Shown here: positions 48,409 through 58,100 of the stretch, in pieces
Numbering within the stretch: the stretch's first letter is position 1
Layout of the letters: each line of letters starts with the position of its first letter
Source of the DNA: Pararhodobacter oceanensis
GTDB taxonomy: Bacteria > Pseudomonadota > Alphaproteobacteria > Rhodobacterales > Rhodobacteraceae
Length of the DNA stretch: 64,000 nucleotides
Direction of reading: 5' to 3'
Assembly (NCBI RefSeq): GCF_003076755.1
Contig: NZ_QDKM01000006.1
Coordinates: 124,001-188,000 of the forward strand
Translations under genes and position numbers: made by a program
The notes under the pieces: model-generated
What the model saw: the letters and a program-made list of their open reading frames with translations, nothing else
Database searches by the model: none
Told to the model about the DNA's origin: nothing

Positions 48409-48456
48409 CCTAAATATCCCGGGGGAGTGGCCGCAGGCCGCGGGGGCAGCGCCCCC
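48409..48456 (-). repeat. Family C cassette, copy C10
   Basis: In plus-strand sense: CCTAAATATCCC, GGCC-GCA-GGCC, then GGGGGC-AGC-GCCCCC, 85 bases after the polyamine gene stop. The flanking CCCACTTTATG matches the reverse of C6. Confidence 0.6.
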
Positions 48457-48468
48457 TGACACCGGTGA

Positions 48469-49767
48469 TCACCCGTCCAGCGCTTTTTTCAACCGTGCGA
48501 AACTCTCAACGGGGGATTTCGCGCCGCTGCCGCCGAGAAACCCGTCGAGACGGGCAAAGAGTTTGATCGCGCGGTCGGTCAGCGGGTCGGAGCCCTGCGC
48601 ATAAAGCCCCGCCTGCACCATCATTTCCGCCCGTTCCCAAGCCCCGATCAACCGCCGGGCTTCGGAAATCTGGGCGTTCTCGGAAGGCGAGGCGGCGGCG
48701 GGGAGGCTGCGCGAGACCGAGCGCATCAGGTCGATCGCCGGAAACCGCCCGCGTTCGGCAATTGTGCGGTCTAAAATCACATGGCCGTCGAGCACGCCGC
48801 GCAGGATATCGGCGACCGGTTCATCCATATCCGAGCCTGCCACCAGCACGGTGAAGACAGCGGTGATATCGCCATGCGCCTCCAGCCCCGGACCGGCGCG
48901 TTCGGCCAGTGCCATGATCTGATGCGCGGTCGAGGGCGGGAAGCCGCGCAGGCTGGGCGATTCGCCCGCCGCGAGGGCGATTTCGCGGTGGGCTTCGGCA
49001 AAGCGGGTGACGGAATCGCACAGAAGCAGCACATGTTTGCCGAGGTCGCGGAAATGTTCGGCCACCGCCATCGCGGTCATTGCCGCGCGGCGCCGTGCGA
49101 GGGGCGATTGGTCCGAGGTTGCCGAGACCACCACCGACCGCGCCAGCCCCTCTTCGCCCAACACGCCCTCGGTGAAATCGCGCAATTCGCGGCCGCGTTC
49201 GCCGACCAGTGCCAGCACCACGACATCGGCCTCGATCCCGCGCGCGAGCTGGCCCAAGAGCATGGTTTTGCCCACGCCCGAACCCGCAAACAGCCCGATT
49301 CGCTGGCCGCGCACCAAGGGCAGCATGGTGTTGAACGCGTCCAATCCGGTGGAGATCCGCCCGCCCAGCCGTTTGCGCAGCGCCGGTGGTGGCGGCGGGC
49401 TGCGCAGGGGGCGGGGTTTGGCGCCGCGGGCCAGCGGTCGCCCGTCGAGAGGTGCGCCGTAGGGGTCGATGATTCGCCCGATCCACGAGACATCCGGCGC
49501 GATGGTATTGCGGCCCAGATGCTCCACCGGATCATTGATCGCCAGCCCCTCCATCGAGCCTTCGGGCAGGATTTCCGCCCCCTCGCGGCCCATGGCAAGG
49601 ATCTCGCCGCCGATACTGCCGGCGATCTCGACACGGTCGCCGAGCCGCGCGCGCAGCGACAGCCCCTGCGCCAGCACCGTCGCTGCCTGCATCTGTTTGA
49701 CCCGGCCAAAATGGCGCACCGGACGGATCTCGGCGAGTTCGGCCATCAGGCCTTCAAAAACGCTCAT
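48469..49767 (-). CDS. fliI: Flagellar protein export ATPase FliI
   Basis: The hexameric ATPase of the flagellar type III export apparatus, 432 residues, at the inner membrane. Walker A is LFAGSGVGKTMLLGQLARG, and VVLALVGERGRELRDF and LLCDSVTRFAEAHREIALAAGE are FliI/F1-beta signatures. The C-terminal domain is shorter than in E. coli. ATG 49767 follows AAAGGAG; GTG 49770 is less likely. It is transcribed divergently from flgB, sharing a roughly 110-base promoter region. Confidence 0.95.
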   Translation of the reverse strand: MSVFEGLMAELAEIRPVRHFGRVKQMQAATVLAQGLSLRARLGDRVEIAGSIGGEILAMGREGAEILPEGSMEGLAINDPVEHLGRNTIAPDVSWIGRIIDPYGAPLDGRPLARGAKPRPLRSPPPPPALRKRLGGRISTGLDAFNTMLPLVRGQRIGLFAGSGVGKTMLLGQLARGIEADVVVLALVGERGRELRDFTEGVLGEEGLARSVVVSATSDQSPLARRRAAMTAMAVAEHFRDLGKHVLLLCDSVTRFAEAHREIALAAGESPSLRGFPPSTAHQIMALAERAGPGLEAHGDITAVFTVLVAGSDMDEPVADILRGVLDGHVILDRTIAERGRFPAIDLMRSVSRSLPAAASPSENAQISEARRLIGAWERAEMMVQAGLYAQGSDPLTDRAIKLFARLDGFLGGSGAKSPVESFARLKKALDG

Positions 49768-49878
49768 CACGGCTCCTTTCGGGGCAATCGAGAAAACCTG
49801 CGCGAATCATCCGCGTCGTTACGCTTTCTAAACCATTGACCGTTAATGCTTCGTGTAGGCCAGCACAGGGAGAACCCA

Positions 49879-50229
49879 ATGTTTGCAAGTCTGGAAATTT
49901 TGCGCATGGCGCAATCCTTTGCCGCGCATGCCGCGACCCGCCAGCAGGCGATCGCGCAGAATGTCGCCAATGCCGACACGCCCGGATACCGGTCGCGTGA
50001 TGCGGTGTCTTTTGCCGATTACTGGCGTGCCACCCAATCCGGCGCGGGTGTGCCGCAGGCGCAATTGATCCAACCTGACGAGTCACCGGTCAGCGTGTCG
50101 CCCGATGGCAATACGGTGTCGATTGAGCACGAGATGATGCGCTCGGTCGAAGCGCGCCAGCAACATGAGATGGCGCTGGGCATCTATTCTATGTCGCGCG
50201 ATCTGCTGCGCGCCTCGATTGGCCGATAA
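49879..50229 (+). CDS. flgB: Flagellar basal-body rod protein FlgB
   Basis: A proximal rod subunit in the periplasm, exported by the flagellar type III system. It is 116 residues long. The N-terminal helix and the NVANADTPGYRSRD motif are the rod/hook family signature. The C-terminal helix QQHEMALGIYSMSRDLLRASIGR is the second half of the D0 coiled coil. ATG 49879 follows AGGGAGA. It is first in the plus-strand flagellar operon, 12 bases before flgC. Confidence 0.95.
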   Translation: MFASLEILRMAQSFAAHAATRQQAIAQNVANADTPGYRSRDAVSFADYWRATQSGAGVPQAQLIQPDESPVSVSPDGNTVSIEHEMMRSVEARQQHEMALGIYSMSRDLLRASIGR

Positions 50230-50241
50230 GGAGCCGAAAAC

Positions 50242-50643
50242 ATGAGCAGTCTAGAAAGCACACTGGCGCTATCTGCCTCGGGGATGCAGGCGCAGGCGAC
50301 GCGTCTGCGGCATGTCTCGGAGAATATCGCCAATGTCGATACGCCCGGATACCGGCGCAAAACCGTCCCCTTTGAGCCGATGGCGCTGCCCGGTGACGGG
50401 CTGTCTCAGCCCTCGGGGGTGCGCAGTGGCGCGGTGCTGCTGGACCGCAAGCCGCTGCCGCAGATCTATGATCCCGGCCATATTCTGGCGGATGAAAGCG
50501 GCCATTATCTGGGCTCGAATGTCGAATTGATGGTTGAAATTGCCGACGCGCGTGAGGCGCAGCGGTCTTATGAGGCGAACCTCAAAATGTTCGATCAGGC
50601 GCGGCAGATGTCGCAAAGCCTGATCGGGCTGCTGCGTCGTTAA
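50242..50643 (+). CDS. flgC: Flagellar basal-body rod protein FlgC
   Basis: A proximal rod subunit of 133 residues. The N-terminal ENIANVDTPGYRRKTVPFEP is the rod motif, and the C-terminal MVEIADAREAQRSYEANLKMFDQARQM is the conserved helix. The ribosome-binding site AAGGAG precedes ATG 50242. It is followed by fliE after 12 bases, the usual FlgB-FlgC-FliE order. Confidence 0.95.
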   Translation: MSSLESTLALSASGMQAQATRLRHVSENIANVDTPGYRRKTVPFEPMALPGDGLSQPSGVRSGAVLLDRKPLPQIYDPGHILADESGHYLGSNVELMVEIADAREAQRSYEANLKMFDQARQMSQSLIGLLRR

Positions 50644-50655
50644 GGAGTTATCAAG

Positions 50656-50949
50656 ATGGAATTATCCGCCAGTCTAGCGGCGCGGTCATATGGGGCCGCG
50701 CGCCCGGTGACCACGCCCGATCCGCAGGCCGAGGGTGGTGCCGCCAGCACCGCCATGCGCTTTGCCGAGAATTTCGCGCAGGTGCTCGACCGTGCCGATA
50801 CCACCGCGCAGGCGGCGATGACCGGCGATGCCGATCCGCATGCTTTGGTGGCAGCACTCTCCGAGGCGCAGATGGCCGTCGAAACCGCGGTGGCGGTGCG
50901 TGACAAAGTGGTCGAGGCTTATCTCGAGATCCTCAGGATGCCCGTGTGA
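50656..50949 (+). CDS. fliE: Flagellar hook-basal body complex protein FliE
   Basis: FliE joins the MS ring to the rod. It is 97 residues long, with a variable N-terminus and the conserved C-terminal helix MAVETAVAVRDKVVEAYLEILRMPV. The DPHALVAALSEAQ segment is the usual start of the conserved part. AAGGAG precedes ATG 50656. fliQ follows after 46 bases, a slightly larger gap than elsewhere in this operon. Confidence 0.93.
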   Translation: MELSASLAARSYGAARPVTTPDPQAEGGAASTAMRFAENFAQVLDRADTTAQAAMTGDADPHALVAALSEAQMAVETAVAVRDKVVEAYLEILRMPV

Positions 50950-50995
50950 TGGGGCGCAGACTGATGGTTGGCGATGAGCGCGGGAGGCGCGGGCG

Positions 50996-51262
50996 ATGAC
51001 CGATGCGGCGATCTATGACGTGTTGCGACAGGGCCTCTGGGTCGCGGTGGCAATGTCGGCGCCGCTCTTGGGTGTGGCGCTGGTCGCCGGTCTGATCGTC
51101 GGGCTGTTTCAGGCGCTGACCTCGGTGCAGGAAATGACCCTGACCTTCGTGCCGAAAATCATCGCCATGTTGATCATGTTCTGGGTCTCGATGAGCGCGA
51201 TGACCGCAGTTCTGGTGGATTTCTTTCAAGTGCGACTGATCCCGATTGTGGCAGGAGGCTAA
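50996..51262 (+). CDS. fliQ: Flagellar export gate protein FliQ
   Basis: A small integral membrane protein of the type III export gate (FliPQR), 88 residues with two hydrophobic hairpin helices (about 17-40 and 53-75). VALVAGLIVGLFQALTSVQEMTLTFVPKI is the family's central motif. The partners FliP and FliR are not in the window. ATG 50996; flgF starts 2 bases after its stop. Confidence 0.95.
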   Translation: MTDAAIYDVLRQGLWVAVAMSAPLLGVALVAGLIVGLFQALTSVQEMTLTFVPKIIAMLIMFWVSMSAMTAVLVDFFQVRLIPIVAGG

Positions 51263-51264
51263 CC

Positions 51265-51981
51265 ATGGACAATCCCGGCTATACGACGCTGACACGGCAA
51301 TCCGGCCTGATGCGCGAAATGCAGGTGCTGGCGCATAATGTCGCCAATCTCTCGACCACCGGATTTCGCCGCGAGGGCTTGCTGTTTTCCGAATATGTTC
51401 AACAGCTTGACCGGCAAGAGGCGCCCTTGTCGATGGCCACGGCGAATGCCCATCAGACCTATCTGACGCAGGGCAATCTGACGATGACCGGCGGCGCCTT
51501 GGACCTCGCGATCGAGGGCGAGGGGTTTTTCCTGATTGAGACCCCCGAGGGCGAGCGGCTGACCCGTGCGGGGCATTTTGCCACCAATGCGGCGGGCGAG
51601 ATGGTAACGCCCGAGGGGCACCGCCTGCTTGATCTGGGCGGCGCGCCGGTCTTCGTGCCCGGCGATGCGGATGCGATCAGCATTGCCCGCGACGGCACCC
51701 TTTCGGCCGATGGCCAGCCCTTGGCGCAGATCGGTCTGGTGCGGCCCGAGGACCCCTCGCAACTGACCCGCGCCAGCGGTGTCATGCATCAGGTCGAGGG
51801 CGCGCTATTACCGGTGGAAGAGCCGGTTTTGATGCAGGGGTTTCTTGAGGATTCCAACGTCAATCCGATCTCGGAGATGGCGCGCATGATCGAAGTGCAG
51901 CGCGCCTATGAGCTCGGTCAGAAATTTCTCGACAGCGAGGATCAGAGAATCCGCTCTGTTGTTCAAACACTTAGCCGATAG
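51265..51981 (+). CDS. flgF: Flagellar basal-body rod protein FlgF
   Basis: A distal/proximal rod junction subunit of 238 residues. The N-terminal LAHNVANLSTTGFRREGLLFSEY matches the FlgF/FlgG family, the central D1 domain follows, and the C-terminal NPISEMARMIEVQRAYELGQKFLDSEDQRIR is the conserved coiled coil. AGGAGG lies immediately upstream of ATG 51265. flgG follows after nine bases. Confidence 0.94.
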   Translation: MDNPGYTTLTRQSGLMREMQVLAHNVANLSTTGFRREGLLFSEYVQQLDRQEAPLSMATANAHQTYLTQGNLTMTGGALDLAIEGEGFFLIETPEGERLTRAGHFATNAAGEMVTPEGHRLLDLGGAPVFVPGDADAISIARDGTLSADGQPLAQIGLVRPEDPSQLTRASGVMHQVEGALLPVEEPVLMQGFLEDSNVNPISEMARMIEVQRAYELGQKFLDSEDQRIRSVVQTLSR

Positions 51982-51990
51982 GAGAGAGTG

Positions 51991-52776
51991 ATGCGCGCTT
52001 TACAGATTGCCGCGACGGGGATGAGTGCCCAGCAGATGCGGGTCGATACCGTGGCCAATAACCTCGCGAATATGTCGACCACTGCCTATAATGCGCGGCG
52101 GGCCGAATTTGCCGATCTGCATTACCAGCAGCACACGCGGGCGGGGACGATTTCGGCCTCGGATGGCACGGTGGTGCCGACCGGCGTGCAGCTGGGGCTT
52201 GGCGCGCGGCCCGCGGCGGTGGCGATGCAGGTGCAGCAGGGCACGCTGACGCAGACCGGCGGCGATCTGGATGTCGCCATCGAGGGGCGCGGCTGGCTGG
52301 AGGTGACCCTGCCCGATGGCCGCCCCGCCTATACCCGTGACGGCGGATTGAAACGCAGCGGCGAGGGGCTGATCGTGACCTCGGACGGGCATGAAGTCTC
52401 GCCGGGGATCACCATTCCGGCGGATGTCACGCAGATTTCGATCAATGCGCAGGGCGAATTATGGGGCTATTTCACCGACCGGGTGGAGCCCGAGCGGCTG
52501 GGTCAGTTAACCATGTCCGGTTTCACCAATGAGCGCGGGCTCGAGGCGCTGGGCGCGAATCTGTTTGTCGAGACCGAAGCCTCGGGACCGGCGGTGCAAT
52601 CGGTGCCGGGTGAGGACGGGCTGGGGTTGCTGCGGCAGTTCTATCTTGAGGAAAGCTCGGTCGATCCGGTGCGCGAATTAACCGAGATGATCAAGGCGCA
52701 GCGCGGCTACGAGCTGAACGCCAAGGTGATCACCGCCGCCGACCAGATGCTCAGCGCGACGACGCAGGTGCGGTGA
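51991..52776 (+). CDS. flgG: Flagellar distal rod protein FlgG
   Basis: The distal rod protein, 261 residues, crossing the periplasm. MRALQIAATGMSAQQMRVDTVANNLANMSTTAYNARRAEF is the FlgG N-terminus, with the usual long insertion relative to FlgF. The C-terminal VDPVRELTEMIKAQRGYELNAKVITAADQML is the D0 helix. ATG 51991 is preferred over GTG 51988. Its stop overlaps the flgA ATG (TGATG). Confidence 0.95.
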   Translation: MRALQIAATGMSAQQMRVDTVANNLANMSTTAYNARRAEFADLHYQQHTRAGTISASDGTVVPTGVQLGLGARPAAVAMQVQQGTLTQTGGDLDVAIEGRGWLEVTLPDGRPAYTRDGGLKRSGEGLIVTSDGHEVSPGITIPADVTQISINAQGELWGYFTDRVEPERLGQLTMSGFTNERGLEALGANLFVETEASGPAVQSVPGEDGLGLLRQFYLEESSVDPVRELTEMIKAQRGYELNAKVITAADQMLSATTQVR

Positions 52777-53198
52777 TGCGCCGCTCCGCCCTTATCGCGC
52801 TGATCGCGCTGTTCTCCGCGCCGGTGCAGGCCGATACGCTGCTGGCGGCGCGCACCCTGCGCGCGGGCACGGCGATCAGCGCCGCCGATGTGGTGCTGGT
52901 GCCGGATGCCGCCGCGCCCGGTATCGCCAGCGATCCCGACGAGGCGATCGGGTTGGAATCGCGGGTCACGCTCTATGCCGGACGGCCGATACCGCTGGCC
53001 AGTCTCGGCCCGCCGGCGCTGGTCGAGCGCAATCAACTGGTGACGCTGGTGTTCCAGCAGGGCGGGCTGGATATCCGCGCCGAGGGGCGGGCTTTGGCGC
53101 GCGGCGGCGATGGGGACGAGATCCGCATCATGAATTTGGGCTCGCGCAGCACCGTCTTCGGCACCGTTGCCGGACCGGGGTTGGTGACTGTTCCTTAA
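52776..53198 (+). CDS. flgA: Flagellar P-ring assembly chaperone FlgA (short form)
   Basis: FlgA assists P-ring assembly in the periplasm. At 140 residues it is short compared with about 220 in enterics and keeps essentially the SAF domain. A signal peptide (MRRSALIALIALFSAPVQA-D) is followed by AARTLRAGTAISAADVVLVPDAA and the C-terminal GDEIRIMNLGSRSTVFGTV. Short forms are common in alphaproteobacteria. ATG 52776 overlaps the flgG stop. FlgI, its usual client, is not in the window. Confidence 0.88.
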   Translation: MRRSALIALIALFSAPVQADTLLAARTLRAGTAISAADVVLVPDAAAPGIASDPDEAIGLESRVTLYAGRPIPLASLGPPALVERNQLVTLVFQQGGLDIRAEGRALARGGDGDEIRIMNLGSRSTVFGTVAGPGLVTVP

Positions 53199-53202
53199 CC
53201 AT
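53195..53202 (+). promoter_or_regulatory. TTAACCAT, possible CtrA half-site upstream of flgH
   Basis: TTAACCAT resembles the CtrA half-site known from Caulobacter flagellar genes, 14 bases before the flgH start. It lies at the flgA stop inside an operon, so it may be chance. Confidence 0.2.
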
Positions 53203-53215
53203 TAAAGGGGGGCTT

Positions 53216-53938
53216 ATGCGCCTGTTATTATTGCCATTTTTCCTGCTGCTGACCGCCTGCGCCGATCTGGCGACGGTCGGGCAGGCGCCGGAGTTCTCCC
53301 CGTTGGAACCCAACCGCGAGCATCACGCGCTGTATAATGTGCCGATCCCCGAGGTCACCGACCGGCGGCGGCGGGTGGATACCGCCTCGTTGTGGTCCTC
53401 GGGGCAGCGCTCGTTGCTGGGCGACCGCCGCGCCAGCCGCGCCGGCGATATCCTGACCGTGGTGATCGAGATCGACGACCGTGCGGAAATCTCGAATTCC
53501 TCGGCGCGCGGGCGCAGCGGCTCGCAAAGCATGGGGGTGCCGCAGCTTCTGGGCCTGCCGCAATCGCTGGACGGGCGTCTGCCCGAGGGCGCGAGCATGG
53601 CCAATGCGGTCTCGGTGGATAGCGACAGCAGTTTTCAGGGCTCGGGCTCGGTCAGCCGCAACGAGCGTCTGACCCTGCGCGTGGCGACAACGATCATCGA
53701 GCGGCTGCCCAACGGGGTGGTGCGGATCGAGGGCAGTCAGGAGGTGCGGGTTAACCATGAGCTGCGCGAATTGATCGTCACCGGCTATATCCGTCCCGAG
53801 GATATCTCACGGCGCAACGAGATCCCCTATGACCGGATCGCGGGGGCGCGAATCAGCTATGGCGGGCGCGGGCAGATCACCCAGATGCAGCAGCCGCGCT
53901 ACGGACAGCAAATCCTCGACATCATGCTGCCGCTTTAA
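53216..53938 (+). CDS. flgH: Flagellar L-ring protein FlgH
   Basis: An outer-membrane lipoprotein forming the L ring. It is 240 residues long. The lipobox is LLTACADL with the lipidated Cys at position 15. SLWSSGQRSLLGDRRASRAGDILTVVIEI and the C-terminal VTGYIRPEDISRRNEIPYDRIAGARISYGGRG are FlgH signatures. GGGGGG lies upstream of ATG 53216. fliL follows 12 bases later. Confidence 0.95.
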   Translation: MRLLLLPFFLLLTACADLATVGQAPEFSPLEPNREHHALYNVPIPEVTDRRRRVDTASLWSSGQRSLLGDRRASRAGDILTVVIEIDDRAEISNSSARGRSGSQSMGVPQLLGLPQSLDGRLPEGASMANAVSVDSDSSFQGSGSVSRNERLTLRVATTIIERLPNGVVRIEGSQEVRVNHELRELIVTGYIRPEDISRRNEIPYDRIAGARISYGGRGQITQMQQPRYGQQILDIMLPL

Positions 53939-53950
53939 GGAGGGCCGGTT

Positions 53951-54502
53951 ATGAAAAAACTCCTGCCGATATTGTTGCTGCTGGTCGGGCTGGGTGCCGG
54001 AGCGGGGCTGGGCTTTGTCATGCAACCCGAGGCTGACCCTGATGCGGTGGCGGGGGCGCATGCGCCGGAGGATGCGGCCGATGACGCGACGCATGGCGCG
54101 GGGGATGCGGCGGGGGTTGTGCTGGCCGAAGCCGGCAGCTCGCCCTCGGCAACCGGCCATTACGCGCCGGCGCCGGCGAATGTGCAGACGGTGCGCTTTC
54201 CCAATCAATTCGTCGTGCCGCTGATCGACGAGGGGCGGGTGCATGCGCTGGTGGTGATCGCCATCGCCTTGGAAATGGACGCGCGATTCGATTTCTCGAT
54301 GATGACCCATGAGCCGCGGCTGCGCGCGATCTTCCTGCAATTGTTCTTTGATCACGCCAATCTGGGCGGGTTTGACGGGGTGTTCACCTCGGGCGAATCG
54401 CTATTGGCGCTGCGCCGCAGCCTGCGCGAGGCGGCGCGGATCGAGATCGGGACCGAGGTTTCGGATGTGCTGATCACCGAATTAGTGCGGCAGGAAACCT
54501 GA
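53951..54502 (+). CDS. fliL: Flagellar stator-associated protein FliL
   Basis: An inner-membrane protein near the stator that supports torque. It is 183 residues long. A single N-terminal hydrophobic segment (about 4-24) is followed by an acidic, Ala/Asp-rich linker (about 28-65) and the periplasmic FliL domain (about 75-183) with NQFVVPLIDEGRVHALVVIAIALEMDA. AAGGAGG lies upstream of ATG 53951. It ends the flagellar block: the next gene is unrelated. Confidence 0.93.
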   Translation: MKKLLPILLLLVGLGAGAGLGFVMQPEADPDAVAGAHAPEDAADDATHGAGDAAGVVLAEAGSSPSATGHYAPAPANVQTVRFPNQFVVPLIDEGRVHALVVIAIALEMDARFDFSMMTHEPRLRAIFLQLFFDHANLGGFDGVFTSGESLLALRRSLREAARIEIGTEVSDVLITELVRQET

Positions 54503-54619
54503 GGCCCCGGCCCGGCGGATGTGTTCTGCGGGCGTGTTCCTGCGGACTTGCTATGGGGGGGCGCTTTACGCCTCGCCGCGCTTGCGCCAAACTGCTGGCG
54601 CACAGCGGGGGGAGAGGCG

Positions 54620-55048
54620 ATGGCGGGGAATAAAACCACGGCGCATGATGCGGATGTCGGCGCGTTTATTGCGGCGGTGGAAAAGCCGCAGCGGCGCGCG
54701 GATGCCGAGGTGCTGGACGCGCTGTTTCGGCGCGTCACCGGCTTTGCGCCGCGCATGTGGGGGCCGACAATCATCGGCTACGGGCGCTATCATTACCGTT
54801 ACGAGAGCGGGCGCGAGGGGGATTTTCTGGCCACCGGCTTTAGCCCGCGCGCGGCGCATCAGGTGATCTATATCATGCCCGGATATGGTGAGTATCAGGC
54901 GATCATGGATCGGCTGGGCAAGCATAAGCTGGGGAAATCCTGCTTGTATATCAATAAGCTGGCCGATGTGGATCTGGGCGTTCTGGAAGAATTTATCCGG
55001 CAGGGGCTGGCGGATCTGGGCAGGCGCTATCCGGTGCATCCCGCGTGA
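54620..55048 (+). CDS. DUF1801 (YdhG-like) domain protein
   Basis: A 142-residue cytoplasmic protein of the DUF1801 fold. Conserved stretches are DALFRRVTGFAPRMWGPTIIGYGRYHYRYESGREGDFLATGFSPR and LGKHKLGKSCLYINKLADVDLGVLEEFI. The function is unknown; members resemble iron-chaperone (YdhG) and PMT-like folds. ATG 54620 follows GGAGAGG. It stands alone, 117 bases after fliL, and ends at a strong bidirectional terminator shared with carB. Confidence 0.85.
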   Translation: MAGNKTTAHDADVGAFIAAVEKPQRRADAEVLDALFRRVTGFAPRMWGPTIIGYGRYHYRYESGREGDFLATGFSPRAAHQVIYIMPGYGEYQAIMDRLGKHKLGKSCLYINKLADVDLGVLEEFIRQGLADLGRRYPVHPA

Positions 55049-55059
55049 GGTATTGACGC

Positions 55060-55088
55060 AAAACGGCGCCCGAAGGGGGCGCCGTTTT
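55060..55088. terminator. Bidirectional terminator between the DUF1801 gene and carB
   Basis: AAAACGGCGCCC (55060-55071) pairs perfectly over 12 bp with GGGCGCCGTTTT (55077-55088), loop GAAGG. A and T tracts on both sides serve the two convergent genes. Confidence 0.92.
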
Positions 55089-55120
55089 GGAATTTAGCGA
55101 GCAGGGATCAGCCTTGCGCC

Positions 55121-58100
55121 TCAGCCTTGCAGCGTGCGCACCCCATAGCCCTCGCGGCGGGCTTTCATCGCGCCGGTGGCGGCAATCGCGCCCGCGGCGG
55201 TGGTGAAATAGGGGATTTTATCCATCAGGGAAACGCGGCGGATATCGCGGCTGTCCGAGACCGCCTGCGTGCCCTGCGTGGTGTTGAACACCAGCGCCAT
55301 ATCGCCGTTTTTCAGCCGGTCGACGACATTCGGGCGGCCCTCATAGACTTTGTTCACCGCGATGGTGGCGATGTTCTCGCCGCCGAGCCAGCGGGCGGTG
55401 CCCGAGGTGGCGACGATCTCGAAGCCGAGCGTCACCAGATCGCGGACCGCCTCGGCCAGCGCTTCGGTTTTGTCGTCATCGCGGACCGAGACAAAGACTC
55501 TACCGCTTTCGGGCAATTCGGTGCCCGCGCCCATCTGCGCCTTCAAGAACGCCAGCGGGAAGGAGCGGTCCCAGCCCATGACCTCGCCGGTCGAGCGCAT
55601 TTCCGGCCCGAGGAGGGTATCGACACCGGGGAAGCGGGCGAAGGGCAGCACCGCCTCTTTGACCGAGAACCACGGGGTGTTGGGATCGGCCAGCGTCAAG
55701 GGATCGGCCAGCGGCAGATCGGTGTCGGGGCCGACGCCTTCGGGATAGGCGGCGCGCATCGGGAAGTTTGCCATCGGCTCACCGGCCATCAAGCGCGCGG
55801 CAATCGAGGCAATCGCGCTGTCGGTGGCCTTGGCGACGAAGGGCACGGTGCGGCTGGCGCGGGGGTTGACCTCGAGCACATAGATATCGCTGCCCTTGAT
55901 CGCGAATTGCACGTTCATCAGACCGACGACGCCCAGAGCGCGGGCCATTTGCACGGTCTGACGCTCGAGTTCTTCAATGATTTCAGGGGTCAGCGAGTGC
56001 GGCGGCAGGCAGCAGGCGCTGTCGCCCGAATGCACGCCGGCCTCTTCGATATGCTCCATGATGCCAGCGATATGCACCGAGTCGCCATCAGAGAGCGCGT
56101 CGACATCGACCTCGATGGCGCCCGAGAGATAGCTGTCCAAGAGCACCGGCGTATCGCCCGACACATCCACCGCCGAGGTGATATAGCGGCGCAGCTGGTC
56201 CATATCGCGGACGATTTCCATCGCGCGGCCGCCAAGCACATAGGAGGGGCGGATGACCAGCGGGAAGCCGACGCGCTCGGCGATTTCCAGCGCCTGTTCG
56301 TCGGAGGTAGCGATGCCGTTGACCGGCTGGCGCAGGTCGAGATCGTTGAGCAGTTGCTGGAAGCGCTCGCGGTCTTCGGCCAGATCAATCGCGTCGGGGC
56401 TGGTGCCGAGGATCGGGATGCCGGCGTCATTGAGCGCATTGGCCAGTTTCAGCGGCGTCTGCCCGCCGAATTGCACGATGACCCCGTGGAGGGTGCCGTT
56501 TTCCTGCTCGACCCGCAGGATTTCGAGCACATGCTCCAGCGTCAGCGGCTCGAAATAGAGCCGGTCGGAGGTGTCGTAATCGGTCGAAACGGTTTCAGGA
56601 TTACAGTTGACCATGATCGTTTCATAGCCAATGTCGGTCAGCGCGTAGCAGGCGTGGCAGCAGCAGTAGTCAAACTCGATGCCTTGGCCGATGCGGTTTG
56701 GCCCGCCGCCCAGAATGACCACTTTCTTGCGGTCCGAGGGGCGCGATTCGCATTCCACATCGCCCATCGCCGGGGCTTCATAGGTGGAATACATATAGGG
56801 GGTCTGGGCCTCGAATTCGGCGGCGCAGGTGTCGATGCGTTTGAACACCGCGTTGACGCCCGCGGCTTGGCGGGTGCGGCGGACCTGCGCTTCGGATTGC
56901 GCGGTGAGCATGGCGAGGCGGGCGTCGGAAAAGCCCATCATCTTGACCGCGCGCATGCCGTGTTCGTCGCTGGGCAAGCCATTGGCGCGGATTTGCGCCT
57001 CGGCGTCGACGATCTCGCGGATACGGGCGAGGAACCACGGATCAAAAGCGGTGGCGTGCTGGATTTCGTCGTCGCTGAGCCCGTGACGCATGGCCTGCGC
57101 GATGGTGCGCAGGCGGTCGGGGGTTTGCTCATTGATCGCTTTGATCACCGCGGCCTTGTCGGGCGCGCCGGGGATCTCGACTTCATCGAGCCCGCTGAGG
57201 CCGGTTTCCATCGAGGCCAGCGCCTTTTGCAGCGATTCGTGGAAGCTGCGGCCAATCGCCATGACCTCGCCGACGGATTTCATCGCGGTGGTCAGATTGG
57301 GCTCGGAGCCGGGGAACTTTTCAAAAGCGAAGCGCGGGATTTTGGTGACCACATAGTCAATCGACGGCTCGAAGCTGGCCGGGGTGACGCGAGTGATGTC
57401 GTTGTCCAGCTCATCCAGCGTATAGCCGACCGCCAGTTTCGCCGCGATCTTGGCAATCGGGAAGCCGGTGGCCTTGGAGGCCAGCGCCGAGGAGCGCGAC
57501 ACCCGCGGGTTCATCTCGATCACCACCATCCGGCCATCGGCGGGGTTGACCGCCCATTGCACGTTGGAGCCGCCGGTCTCGACGCCGATCTCGCGCAGCA
57601 CGGCAATCGAGGCCGAGCGCATGATCTGGTATTCTTTGTCGGTCAGGGTCAGCGCCGGAGCGACGGTGATGGAGTCGCCGGTATGCACGCCCATCGGGTC
57701 GATGTTTTCAATCGCGCAGACGATGATCGCGTTGTCGGCTTTGTCGCGCACCACCTCCATCTCGAACTCTTTCCAGCCGAGCAGGGATTCGTCGATCAGC
57801 ACCTGCGCCATCGGCGAGGCCTCGAGCCCCGAGCGCACGATCGCCTCATAGTCATCGCGGTTATAGGCGACGCCGCCGCCGGTGCCGCCAAGGGTAAAGG
57901 CGGGGCGGATGATCGCCGGCAGGCCGACATGCTCGAGGTCGATAAGCGCCTGGGTGACGCCGGCGTGAATGTCGAATTTGCCGTTGGCCAGTTTCGGCGC
58001 GGCGACAATCGTGGCCTTGGGGTTTTCCAGCCCGATCCGGTCCATCGCCTCGCGGAACAGCTTGCGGTCCTCGGCCATCTCGATGGCTTCGCGGTTAGCG

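Noticed and set aside
49768-49878. CtrA-like TTAA motifs in the fliI-flgB promoter region
   Set aside because: Only imperfect half-sites were found, with no TTAA-N7-TTAA match, so no call was made.
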